NCBI GenBank assembly: GCA_947628755.1
Contig: CANRBC010000023.1
Span: forward strand, 1 to 37,930
DNA length: 37,930 nt
From: an uncultured Clostridia bacterium
Lineage (GTDB): Bacteria; Bacillota; Clostridia; Lachnospirales; CAG-274
Reading direction: 5' to 3'
Within the stretch, counting starts at the first letter, position 1; every line of letters starts with the position of its first letter. The translations under genes were made by a program, and so were the position numbers. The notes below the pieces were generated by a model that was not told the DNA's origin, searched no databases, and saw nothing but the letters and a program-made list of their open reading frames with translations. Below, piece after piece: positions 29,349 to 36,887 of this stretch.

Positions 29349-31262
29349 CTAATCAAACAGTCCCTTCAAAGCACCGAAAGGATTGTTTGAAGCAGCTTCC
29401 TTCTTTGCCTTTTCCTCTTCCTCTTTATCGTTTTTGATATTTTTCAGAACACCGTTGATAGTGTCGAGATATTTATTCCTGCTTTGGTATTCGCTTTTGT
29501 CTATATCCATATATCTTATATATTTGGCATCGGGAGTTTCCTTCTTTATCTTTATGAAATTGCCTATGGTACCGCTCTTCATATCGATAGGTTTTTCCAG
29601 AAATTCTTCCTCTATATGTTTTTTGTATTTATCTATATATTTGTCCGTATCCTCACAGCCGTTATAAACGTCGAATGTAAAGCTCTTGCTATTGTACATT
29701 TTGCTGTTGTTGAGAAGTCTGAGCTTTATATCCTTAAATTCAATTCTGCCAAAGCCGTAGGGCTTACCCATACCTATATTCTGGTCACAGCCCTTTTCAA
29801 GCCTTATGCACCAAAGCAAAAGTCCCAGCTCATCGGGATAAAGATTTGTAAACTTAATTTTTCCCGTAAAGCTGCTGCCTTTTTTAAGAGGACAGAGCTT
29901 TGTCAAAACATTTATTTTATCTGAATTATTTCTTTCAATACCATTTCTCAGCCAATACTGCTTTATTCCTCTTATTCTGAAATCGTCGCTGTTATATGTG
30001 TCGTTTTCCATAAGATAATCCATATAGCTGCTTGCCTTAGGTCCCATAAGGGCATAGCTTTTTTCAACGGCATGGTCTGCTCCGTGAGCTGTGGCGTCTT
30101 CAAAATAAACTCTTGACTTATAGGAATTATCATTATTGCTGAAGCCGAATATTGCTGAGCTGTAATCTATACACTCCTTCTTGTGAGAGTCAAAAATTCC
30201 GTCATAGACAGTATGGTCATAGAATATCCTTATCATCGGTGTAAAGCCGAAATTGTTTATTTCCTCATCTCCAAGATAGAATACTGGCTTAAGCACATTA
30301 TCGCTTTCGGGCAGACTGTAATATTCCTTATTATTGCCAAGCTGATTTTTTTTGAAATACACGTCATTTTTGAAGTATGTAATGAGCTTGTCGTCAACAT
30401 CAACATAGTTTTCCATATCTGCCTCGGGCACAACGTAAAAGCTCTTCTTTTTCATATCTTTCAGCCTGCCTGTAAATACTACATAGCCTTCGTTTTCAAG
30501 AGCTCCCGGCTTATCTATGGAAATGACCTTATTGCCTTTCAGGTCATAGGATATTTTCTTAAACATCGGTCTGAAGTTCGTATTTGGACTTTTATTTTCA
30601 GTACCTCTCTTGCTCGGTATGAAATTATCCTCCAAATACATAAGGTTATTCTCAATATATCTGAAGCGCTTTTTGTTCTCATCCTTCTGTACATAGTCCT
30701 CTCTAACTATATAGAAGTTGGAGCCTGAATTTGTTTTGTTCTCATTATTCCTTGTCCTGTAAATATAGTATTTTTTGCCTTTTTTACATATATAGCCTGC
30801 CTTTATGTTCTTTAATGTGAGCTTGTCTTTTCCCTGACTTTTTATGCCCAGAGTGGATTTGTAGTCATCCTTAAGCTTGCTCTTGTCCTCGATAGCCACC
30901 AGTCTGTACATAAATTTATTGTTTTGTATATCCTTCTTAACAGAGCCAAAGCCAAGTATTATCATATTGCTTCTTATAAGACCGCGCACAGTGCTTCCCG
31001 GTATGGCATAGTTTCCCTTCATGTCCTTATAGAAATCACACTTGTCATTTTCCTCGCCGTTGGATACATATATTTCCGTCTTGTTTTCAAAGGTGTACTC
31101 TATTTCTCCGGTCAGAAGACTGTCGTTTATTTTATCATGAGCAGGCAGCTCATCCATGCTTTTATATCTTTCATACACGCTTTTGTATAACGGAACAAAA
31201 TTATAAGGCGCGCCAATATACTTACTAATGTTATTGTTGCCGCCGCTGTTTTCTTTTGCCAT
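29349..31262 (-). CDS. Large RAMP, Cas7 with insertion (TIGR03986-like)
   Basis: A 637-residue RAMP protein. It begins IGAPYNFVPL, the hallmark I associate with the TIGR03986 family of III-D loci. A Cas7/Csm3 core is split: AIPGSTVRGLIRSNM (about 86-100) is the usual IPGSSLKG loop, while the matching glycine-rich end GMGKPYGFGRIEF lies about 400 residues later. That implies a large insertion between them. Candidate catalytic acids precede the loop (NDKCDFYKD). It probably forms the last Cas7 position of the backbone, like the 'Cas7-insertion' subunit of III-Dv and the Cas7.4 domain of Cas7-11 (inference). Confidence 0.8.
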   Translation of the reverse strand: MAKENSGGNNNISKYIGAPYNFVPLYKSVYERYKSMDELPAHDKINDSLLTGEIEYTFENKTEIYVSNGEENDKCDFYKDMKGNYAIPGSTVRGLIRSNMIILGFGSVKKDIQNNKFMYRLVAIEDKSKLKDDYKSTLGIKSQGKDKLTLKNIKAGYICKKGKKYYIYRTRNNENKTNSGSNFYIVREDYVQKDENKKRFRYIENNLMYLEDNFIPSKRGTENKSPNTNFRPMFKKISYDLKGNKVISIDKPGALENEGYVVFTGRLKDMKKKSFYVVPEADMENYVDVDDKLITYFKNDVYFKKNQLGNNKEYYSLPESDNVLKPVFYLGDEEINNFGFTPMIRIFYDHTVYDGIFDSHKKECIDYSSAIFGFSNNDNSYKSRVYFEDATAHGADHAVEKSYALMGPKASSYMDYLMENDTYNSDDFRIRGIKQYWLRNGIERNNSDKINVLTKLCPLKKGSSFTGKIKFTNLYPDELGLLLWCIRLEKGCDQNIGMGKPYGFGRIEFKDIKLRLLNNSKMYNSKSFTFDVYNGCEDTDKYIDKYKKHIEEEFLEKPIDMKSGTIGNFIKIKKETPDAKYIRYMDIDKSEYQSRNKYLDTINGVLKNIKNDKEEEEKAKKEAASNNPFGALKGLFD

Positions 31263-31272
31263 AATATCACCC

Positions 31273-31623
31273 CTATTCCGCGCCGCAAAGCCTTATGGCT
31301 TCAATATACGCCTGTCCGTCCTCATCGAAGGAAATATATTTCTTTATATTAAGTGTATTGCCCTTAAGGCGTTCAATCTTAATATCGGCAATATCATTTT
31401 CCTCATCCTCTATAAGAACGGCTCTCTTTTCACCGTTTTGCTCAAAAAGCCTTACCTCTCTGCCGGCGTCAAAAAATCTTGCCTCCGTCACCTCGTCATC
31501 TATGCCGACATACTCTCCGGCAGACAATATCTCCACAGAAGAGAGCTTGCACAAAAGAACATGATCGAAGCCCTTGCCTAACTCCTCTTCAAATTCTGTC
31601 ATGCTCAGTTTTCTTTTTATCAT
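31273..31623 (-). CDS. csx19: Csx19-like type III-D subunit
   Basis: About 116 residues. The C-terminal half EARFFDAGREVRLFEQNGEKRAVLIEDEE resembles the conserved core of Csx19/TIGR03984, a III-D-specific subunit of unclear role. A longer frame starts at 31665, but GGGAGG lies 7 nt before the ATG at 31623 (MIKRKLSMTEFEEEL), which overlaps the previous stop as ATGA, so 31623 is chosen. The place between tandem Cas7 and Cas7-insertion matches III-Dv gene order. Confidence 0.65.
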   Translation of the reverse strand: MIKRKLSMTEFEEELGKGFDHVLLCKLSSVEILSAGEYVGIDDEVTEARFFDAGREVRLFEQNGEKRAVLIEDEENDIADIKIERLKGNTLNIKKYISFDEDGQAYIEAIRLCGAE

Positions 31624-32858
31624 TGCGCTTCCTCCCCTGCATAAATACTTAGCTTCTGTATACATCTGTTTATAAACTCGCCATTTTCAGCGCCGTCAAT
31701 AAGAATTTTATCAGCTCTTATAAAGCCTCTGCCTACGGAGGCAAGTCCTCCCAGACCCACTATACCGCAGCCTATATCTCTTAATACCAGCAGAGCAAGA
31801 GCCGCCGCCTCCTCGGAGCGGTCTTTACCTTCAAATACAATATTTTTGCTTACCTTTATATGTATATCAAGGCTTCCGGATACAACAGTTTCGTCAAACT
31901 TAGCGCCGTTTATAACTCCGCCTGTGAACTTATCTATATGTATTCTGTGCATTTTTTTGCTGACGGCATTTTCAATAAGAGCATCCTCAAAAACGATTTT
32001 GCCCTTTACTCCGTTATCATCTCTGCTTTCACGTCCGAAAATATACTCTGCAAAATTCTTTCCAAGCTTTTTGTAATCCGCTATCTGCATAGTCCTATGC
32101 CTTACAACGCCCTTTAAGGAGCTGCCCGGCACATAATATCTGCCGTTTGTTTTTATGGATTCGCAGTCGGTATCGATTTTGTCTGAGCTGCCGCCCTTTA
32201 CAATAAGAGAGTTCACTATATCGCCCTTCATGGATATATCGTAAAAATCCTTTTCCTCCTTATGAGCAAGGTCTGAGGTAATATCCTCAAGAGTATAGCT
32301 GTCATCGAGCCAGCTGTTCATATCGGCGCTGCTGTGCATATCCAGAATTTTGTTCTGCAAAGAGGTGATTATGAACCTTCCGCAGCCCTTTGTCTTCTGT
32401 CCGCCTAAAAGTATTTCACCGTTGTTGAATGCAGAAAGCATTTCATTTACCATATCCGCATTCTCCTCGGCGCCCTTTTCAAACACGCTTATGTCAAACT
32501 CCAGCGTAAAGCCCGCCCCGATAAAGTTCATGCCAAAAAAGCCGTGCTTTTCGGCTGTTCCCGTTCTTCCGTCTATTTTTACTCCGGGACGTCTTTCAAC
32601 ATTGAAATCCTTAATAATTCCGTCAGAGAAAACAATACTGCTCTTGGTATTCTGACTGCCGAACAGCTTTTCCTTTTGAGAGGGAAAATGGAGCTTTGCA
32701 TATTCTCCGAAAGCGCCTGATATACTGTTTGCCTGTATATACGGTCTGTTTTCATTGTCTATGAGCAGCTCCTCCTTATTCTCTGAGCCGCCGGTATGAA
32801 AGGGCAAAGCTGCCTTTGCCTTTACTTTATATAATAATATTCTGTCAAACTCAGCCAT
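31620..32858 (-). CDS. Tandem Cas7-Cas7 (Csm3-like) fusion
   Basis: A 412-residue protein made of two Csm3-like RAMP domains. Domain 1 (about 8-170) has PYIQANSISGAFG, GVKIDGRTGTAEKHGFF and the glycine loop GGQKTKGCGRF. Domain 2 (about 210-395) has YYVPGSSLKGVVRH, RIHIDKFTGGVINGAKF and GLGGLASVGRGF. The thumb-like IDxxTG motif is present in both. Domain 1 has Glu/Lys where the catalytic Asp is expected (SENKEELLID), while domain 2 keeps acids (SDKIDTDCE). RNA cleavage may therefore occur at only one of the two sites (inference). It matches 'Cas7-2x' of III-Dv. Confidence 0.85.
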   Translation of the reverse strand: MAEFDRILLYKVKAKAALPFHTGGSENKEELLIDNENRPYIQANSISGAFGEYAKLHFPSQKEKLFGSQNTKSSIVFSDGIIKDFNVERRPGVKIDGRTGTAEKHGFFGMNFIGAGFTLEFDISVFEKGAEENADMVNEMLSAFNNGEILLGGQKTKGCGRFIITSLQNKILDMHSSADMNSWLDDSYTLEDITSDLAHKEEKDFYDISMKGDIVNSLIVKGGSSDKIDTDCESIKTNGRYYVPGSSLKGVVRHRTMQIADYKKLGKNFAEYIFGRESRDDNGVKGKIVFEDALIENAVSKKMHRIHIDKFTGGVINGAKFDETVVSGSLDIHIKVSKNIVFEGKDRSEEAAALALLVLRDIGCGIVGLGGLASVGRGFIRADKILIDGAENGEFINRCIQKLSIYAGEEAQ

Positions 32859-34335
32859 TTTTTCTCCTCCCCTCGTCTAAAAGATACATCTGTATTTCTT
32901 TATCGATAAAATCCAGCTGCAGCATGAGTTTATCCCTGTCGGACAGGAGAGCATCGGCATCTACGCCGAAATAGGTATTGTTTTTTTCACTGATTATATT
33001 TTTGAATTTATGCCAGTCAAATACATTATTGATATGCTCTTTAGCATCCTCATATTTAATACTCTTGCTTACCTGCTTTTCTCCGTTATGCTTAAAGAAA
33101 ATATCAAACTCATTAACCGCCCTTTCGGGGGTAAACTTAAGCCTTTGTACCATTGCTCTTATAACGCCTGCCTGACTTGCAGAGAGCTTTGTAAAGCATT
33201 TGTCGGGACCCTTCTTTTTATCCGCCAGAGTATCGACCATTCTTATATTTATCTGAGTTTTATAATACTTTGCGGCAAGAGCCTTAAGCATATTTTCGTC
33301 TTCTGTTACATCGGTATTGTAAACCTCTGCCTTCGCCTTATTTTCAATTAATATCTTTTGGGCTTCCCTCGGTACCGCGTCGGTGAATACCACCTGTCCG
33401 AAGCCCTCGCCTCTTCTTATGCCAAGTCCCTTATTCTCTATTTCCTCAATTACAGCCATATCGGGAGCCTTGTCAAATTTCAGAAGAAAAATACTGCCCT
33501 TTTCATACATATTTTCAGAGGGTATTCTGCAGTTCCATGTTCTGTTCCTCAGTCCAACAGACCGCACGGAGGAGGCGCACATACTTATATCAAAGCTGCC
33601 CAGCTTTTCACAAAGATATTCCATATCCAGCCCGCAAGGCTCTCCGTACTCGTTTTTCATAAGGGTATCGGACAAAAGCAGGAGCTTCATTTCGCTTTGC
33701 GCCGCTGAGCTTCTGTATTTTTCGTAGGGCATTTTGTCGATCTTTTCTGCCCTGCCCTCGCATTTTCCGAAGCCGTGAGAAATATATCCGCCGAAATACA
33801 TATTTCCGCTGTTCATAATGTCAACTATTCTATCGGCTATTTCCTCGTTTTCATCTACTGCAATATATCCGCCGAAGTTCTGACCTGGGGCAATATATCT
33901 GCTTCTGAATATTTCGCGGTCATGCACATTGTTATTAAGGGATTCTCCCAGTCCCACATTTATACAGCTTATTTCAGTATTGTCTATTATGCAGAAATCG
34001 CCCAGTCCCGCTCTCTTGGAGTCGTTGTCCTTTTCTGTCTCAAGTATTGATTTAAGGACCTTGTCGTCCGACTTATTGGCATAATAATTCTTAGGAGAGG
34101 GTATTGATATTTCATCATTTATTATAGGATAGGCATTGAGAAATCTTACCTTGTCCGAAAGTATCTCCTTTTTATTGGCATCAAAAAAGGACTTATCCAT
34201 TCTGCTTATCGCAAAGCCTCTTACAGATGAGCCGGGTATGTATCTTATGGTATCTATCTGATTTTTGCCCTCTATATTCTCATCCTTTATAATAACAGGC
34301 TGAATATTTTTAAATCTGTATTCAATAACTGTCAT
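32851..34335 (-). CDS. csx10: Csx10 (Cas5-like RAMP) with helical C-terminal extension
   Basis: A Csx10-type Cas5 subunit that should hold the 5' handle of the crRNA. The ATG at 34335 has AGGAGGA 5 nt upstream and is preferred over the one at 34353, which overlaps cas7; this gives 494 residues. RAMP motifs: RYIPGSSVRGFAISR (about 31-45), GLGESLNNNVHD, GGYISHGFGKC and the second glycine loop GIRRGEGFGQVVF (about 305-317). From about residue 340 the chain is charged and helical (LSASQAGVIRAMVQRL, DKLMLQLDFIDKEIQMYLLD). No separate Cas11 gene was found, so this tail is a candidate fused Cas11 small subunit (inference). Confidence 0.85.
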   Translation of the reverse strand: MTVIEYRFKNIQPVIIKDENIEGKNQIDTIRYIPGSSVRGFAISRMDKSFFDANKKEILSDKVRFLNAYPIINDEISIPSPKNYYANKSDDKVLKSILETEKDNDSKRAGLGDFCIIDNTEISCINVGLGESLNNNVHDREIFRSRYIAPGQNFGGYIAVDENEEIADRIVDIMNSGNMYFGGYISHGFGKCEGRAEKIDKMPYEKYRSSAAQSEMKLLLLSDTLMKNEYGEPCGLDMEYLCEKLGSFDISMCASSVRSVGLRNRTWNCRIPSENMYEKGSIFLLKFDKAPDMAVIEEIENKGLGIRRGEGFGQVVFTDAVPREAQKILIENKAKAEVYNTDVTEDENMLKALAAKYYKTQINIRMVDTLADKKKGPDKCFTKLSASQAGVIRAMVQRLKFTPERAVNEFDIFFKHNGEKQVSKSIKYEDAKEHINNVFDWHKFKNIISEKNNTYFGVDADALLSDRDKLMLQLDFIDKEIQMYLLDEGRRKNG

Positions 34336-34336
34336 T

Positions 34337-34891
34337 TTACTCCTCCTCTTCAACGCTTACCTTTACTCTGCCAAAGCCTCTTGTCCTCATTGTGCCGATA
34401 TACTTTATTGCCTTTATGCCCTTTTTGACAATATCCCTGTACTCCTTGGGGCATATTATTTCGCCGTGGAAAACATTTCCCTTTTCTATATATCTGCAGC
34501 TTCTGAGAGTGCCATCCTTTACAATGCCGTCCTCCAGGCTTGTAAACGTATATAATCCGGTAAAGCAATCCTTTATTTTTTCGGCAGTTATTCCCTCCTG
34601 CAAAAGCATAGCGTTCTTAATGCCGCCGCTTACCGTAAAGTCCGTAAATATAAGTCTGCCGTCGTCGGCGCTGTATTCGCCGCCCTTGCCGAAGAGTATA
34701 TCAGTAATATCCTCCCCGCCTGTCCAGTCAATAATATTTTTTATCTGCTCTCTCAATATACCCTTGAAGGTCGATGCCATAAGATATGGAAAGCCGCTGC
34801 TGTCTGTAAGCACAGCGATATCCTCATCGCCGGGTATACTTTTGCCCGAGCCGAATATAGTGTTGCTCAAAAGCTCTATTTTCACCTTCAT
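34337..34891 (-). CDS. Stand-alone Cas7 (Csm3-like RAMP)
   Basis: About 184 residues from the ATG at 34891 (AGGAGG 6 nt upstream; a frame start at 34906 overlaps cas10 and is not needed). Csm3-like features: an acidic loop SIPGDEDIAVLTD with D22/D24 as candidates for the backbone RNase residue, PYLMASTFKGILREQ in the IPGSSLKG position, ILFGKGGEYSADDGRLIFTD, and a C-terminal glycine loop MRTRGFGRVKV. It sits 1 nt after cas10 and 1 nt before csx10. In III-Dv the equivalent Cas7 is fused to Cas5-Cas11; here it is a separate gene. Confidence 0.85.
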   Translation of the reverse strand: MKVKIELLSNTIFGSGKSIPGDEDIAVLTDSSGFPYLMASTFKGILREQIKNIIDWTGGEDITDILFGKGGEYSADDGRLIFTDFTVSGGIKNAMLLQEGITAEKIKDCFTGLYTFTSLEDGIVKDGTLRSCRYIEKGNVFHGEIICPKEYRDIVKKGIKAIKYIGTMRTRGFGRVKVSVEEEE

Positions 34892-34892
34892 A

Positions 34893-36404
34893 TTATACCT
34901 CCTCAAGTGTCTCGAACAAATCGGCGCACTCTATGGCGTCATATACGATACATCTGCTGTCATCGGAATATATGCCGTTGGGCTGCTTCAGCTCATCAAG
35001 ACGCCGAGCTTCCTTTTTTATACCGCCGAATATATTGCTTATTGGCTCAACGAGAATATCCTGCATACGGTTTATCTTTATAAAATATTCAGCCGACGAT
35101 TTGCCTTCTCTTATTGCTTCTCTCAGCTCCTTCAGCTTTCCTCTGGATATTTTCATTTTGGTATCTGAATTTTTGAACAGCTTCTCGACTATTTCTTTGA
35201 AAGCATCATAGCAAACGATATTGTCTATATTTGTGCCGCCTGTCAGATAAGGTCTTAAACGCATATCTGTGCCGTCGTCGGCCATAAAGCTCTGCTTTAT
35301 AGCGTCAATATTGCTTTCCATTTCGCCGAATTCTATATGCCAGTCCATAGCGTTGCGGTCAAAAATTTTATTCTGAGCAAGCATCTTTTTGGCATTGGAG
35401 CAAAGCTCTTCTGCTATTTTATAGGCTCTGGAGAAAGGAAATTTAGTATGAACTATGCACACGCCTGCCGCCGCATAATAATTCTGATTATCTATTTTGT
35501 TTTTCTTTTTGCTGAGCCTTTCAAGAAAAATATTTGCGCACTCCAGCCCTATCTTGCCGCTGCACACAAAGCACACGTCATCTCCTGCAAGTATCAGCTT
35601 TCTTACGGGAAGATAGCCATTTGCCCCGATATTTTCAATTCTATTTTCATTTATTGCGTCAACTACGACGTCAAGCATTTCGTTAAACGTCTCCTTGAAG
35701 GCTTTATCTATATCGTTGCTGAAATCCCTTACCTCGGTTCTGAATTTATCCCATTTATCGGAGGCTTTTTCTCTCACCTCGCTTACTCTTTTTCCCATAG
35801 AGTTTCCGTCTATATGAACGACTGCCACGAAGCTGTTATCCTCTCCGCCTGCCAGCTTTCCTATATCATTTGTTATCTTAAGCCCCTTGTATTCCTTTGC
35901 AGCGGCATATTCATTGCTTTTGTCGGCAGCATCGGGCAGACATTTTAACACAAAGTCGTTTTTGTTGGGCGCAGGTGTAAAGCTCTCTCCTCTGAAGGCG
36001 CTTTTTCTCAAGGATTTTTTGACTTCAAGCTGCTTAGAAAGCTCCTCTGTGTTTTCCTTGGGAGTTTTGGCTTCATCATATTCCATAACCTTTGCAAAAA
36101 GCTCCATACCGCCAAAATCCCGTCTTGCCTTCAGCGTAAGTATCCTTGCAAAATCAACGGCATCCTCCTTGGTGTCAAACTGAAGAACAGTATGACCTCC
36201 TCCGCTGTAAACCATATTGTCCGCCGTGTTAAAAGCAAAGCCTCTGTCAGGCGCTCCGCGCTTTATCGCCTCGGCAATCTCATCTAAATATTCTGCGCTA
36301 ACTACCTGTGCGATATTTGCAGATTTTTCAACATTATCCTTCAGCTTTGGGCTGCTGAATATGTATTTCTGCTTCTGAGAAACCTCAACTATCAGTAAAT
36401 ACAT
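34893..36404 (-). CDS. cas10: Cas10, type III-D, AGDD palm and no HD domain
   Basis: The large subunit and cyclic oligoadenylate synthase of type III complexes. It is short (503 residues) and begins directly with the first palm (residues 1-115, VYSGGGHTVLQF). There is no N-terminal HD nuclease motif. The second palm has VVHIDGNSMGKRV (D199) and LAGDDVCFV (A273-G-D-D276), so the GGDD motif is AGDD with both metal-binding Asp kept. A helical C terminus (Cas11-like D4 domain) follows. GGAGGAGG before the ATG is very strong. Two CARF-HEPN genes downstream support an active cyclase (inference). No DNase activity is expected. Confidence 0.9.
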   Translation of the reverse strand: MYLLIVEVSQKQKYIFSSPKLKDNVEKSANIAQVVSAEYLDEIAEAIKRGAPDRGFAFNTADNMVYSGGGHTVLQFDTKEDAVDFARILTLKARRDFGGMELFAKVMEYDEAKTPKENTEELSKQLEVKKSLRKSAFRGESFTPAPNKNDFVLKCLPDAADKSNEYAAAKEYKGLKITNDIGKLAGGEDNSFVAVVHIDGNSMGKRVSEVREKASDKWDKFRTEVRDFSNDIDKAFKETFNEMLDVVVDAINENRIENIGANGYLPVRKLILAGDDVCFVCSGKIGLECANIFLERLSKKKNKIDNQNYYAAAGVCIVHTKFPFSRAYKIAEELCSNAKKMLAQNKIFDRNAMDWHIEFGEMESNIDAIKQSFMADDGTDMRLRPYLTGGTNIDNIVCYDAFKEIVEKLFKNSDTKMKISRGKLKELREAIREGKSSAEYFIKINRMQDILVEPISNIFGGIKKEARRLDELKQPNGIYSDDSRCIVYDAIECADLFETLEEV

Positions 36405-36436
36405 GATAACCCTCCTCCTTTTTTTGGTTTTGTCTA

Positions 36437-36442
36437 ATTATA
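36437..36442 (-). promoter_or_regulatory. Promoter of the cas operon (extended -10)
   Basis: On the minus strand TGATATAAT gives an extended -10 (TATAAT at 36437-36442), about 33 bp before the cas10 start. The -35 region (TTTAGT) is weak. It lies just after the terminator at 36506-36541, so the cas genes probably have their own transcript. Confidence 0.6.
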
Positions 36443-36505
36443 TCATATTTTGTCTCCAAACTAAATACTTTTTTGTATATTTTTTGTAAATATGCTTTTA
36501 TAAAT

Positions 36506-36541
36506 CAAAAAAAGCCTGTATTCTTTAAAAACGCAGGCTTT
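36506..36541 (-). terminator. Terminator between mini-ORFs and cas10
   Basis: AAAGCCTG (36511-36518) pairs with CAGGCTTT (36534-36541). On the minus strand the stem is followed by seven T. It ends the transcript of the mini-ORF segment ahead of the cas promoter. Confidence 0.75.
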
Positions 36542-36600
36542 CAGCATTGGTTACTGTTCATTTTTTCTTTTTAACCTTACTCCCTATACCGTGTTTGCTG

Positions 36601-36633
36601 CTATAACAATATCAATATATCAATGAATATCAT
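36601..36633 (-). CDS. Mini-ORF, 10-residue hydrophobic peptide, copy 2
   Basis: ATG at 36633, TAG at 36601, product MIFIDILILL. A perfect AGGAGG lies exactly 7 nt upstream. The same peptide and the same spacing are found 71 bp upstream (36672-36704). The codons differ slightly (ATATTG vs ATACTG) while the peptide is unchanged. Hydrophobic tiny peptides in tandem recall type I toxins (Ibs-like) or leader peptides; no family could be assigned. Confidence 0.5.
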   Translation of the reverse strand: MIFIDILILL

Positions 36634-36671
36634 GCTTACGCCTCCTTTTTTATTAAACGCCTTTTCCGTTA

Positions 36672-36704
36672 TTATAACAATATCAGTATATCAATGAATA
36701 TCAT
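36672..36704 (-). CDS. Mini-ORF, 10-residue hydrophobic peptide, copy 1
   Basis: ATG at 36704, TAA at 36672, product MIFIDILILL, AGGAGG at 36712-36717 (7 nt spacing). It is the first of two tandem copies; the repeated block runs from the ribosome binding site to the stop codon. A promoter candidate lies 50 bp upstream. It is too short for ordinary gene callers. Confidence 0.5.
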   Translation of the reverse strand: MIFIDILILL

Positions 36705-36751
36705 GCTTACACCTCCTTATCTTTTAACCTCTTATTCTCCTCATCTTTAAT

Positions 36752-36779
36752 ATTACAACATATCCTTTCTTTTCACCAA
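36752..36779 (-). promoter_or_regulatory. Candidate promoter of the mini-ORFs
   Basis: On the minus strand TTGGTG (36774-36779), 16 bp, TGTAAT (36752-36757) with a TG two bases before the -10. It is located after the terminator at 36802-36834 and 48 bp before the first mini-ORF. Moderate match only. Confidence 0.4.
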
Positions 36780-36801
36780 TCAAAAAACGTGAAAAGTTTG
36801 C

Positions 36802-36834
36802 AAAAAAAGAACCCTCCTTAATGGAGAGTTTTTT
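36802..36834. terminator. Bidirectional terminator at the trailer end of the CRISPR region
   Basis: AACCCTCC (36810-36817) pairs with GGAGAGTT (36823-36830), one wobble pair. Seven A precede it and six T follow, so it works on both strands. On the minus strand it directly follows the degenerate CRISPR repeat. Confidence 0.7.
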
Positions 36835-36866
36835 CCTCAGTCCCCTTGCGGCGCACGGGTTGAAGC
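36834..36866 (-). repeat. Degenerate CRISPR repeat
   Basis: Aligned without gaps to the array repeat, 24 of 33 bases match, including CCCCTTGCGG and CGGGTT. The eight-base handle is altered (CTGAGGA-like instead of ATTGAAAC). It lies 399 bp left of the array and next to a terminator, as expected for an old trailer-end repeat cut off by the MITE-like insertion, or for a crRNA-like element. Confidence 0.65.
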
Positions 36867-36887
36867 CTGTATAGGACTGCCACGCTG

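Noticed and set aside
36601..36704. Mini-ORFs as leader-peptide attenuators of the cas operon
   Set aside because: No regulatory codon run is present, and a separate terminator and a new promoter lie before cas10, so attenuation is less likely; not fully excluded.
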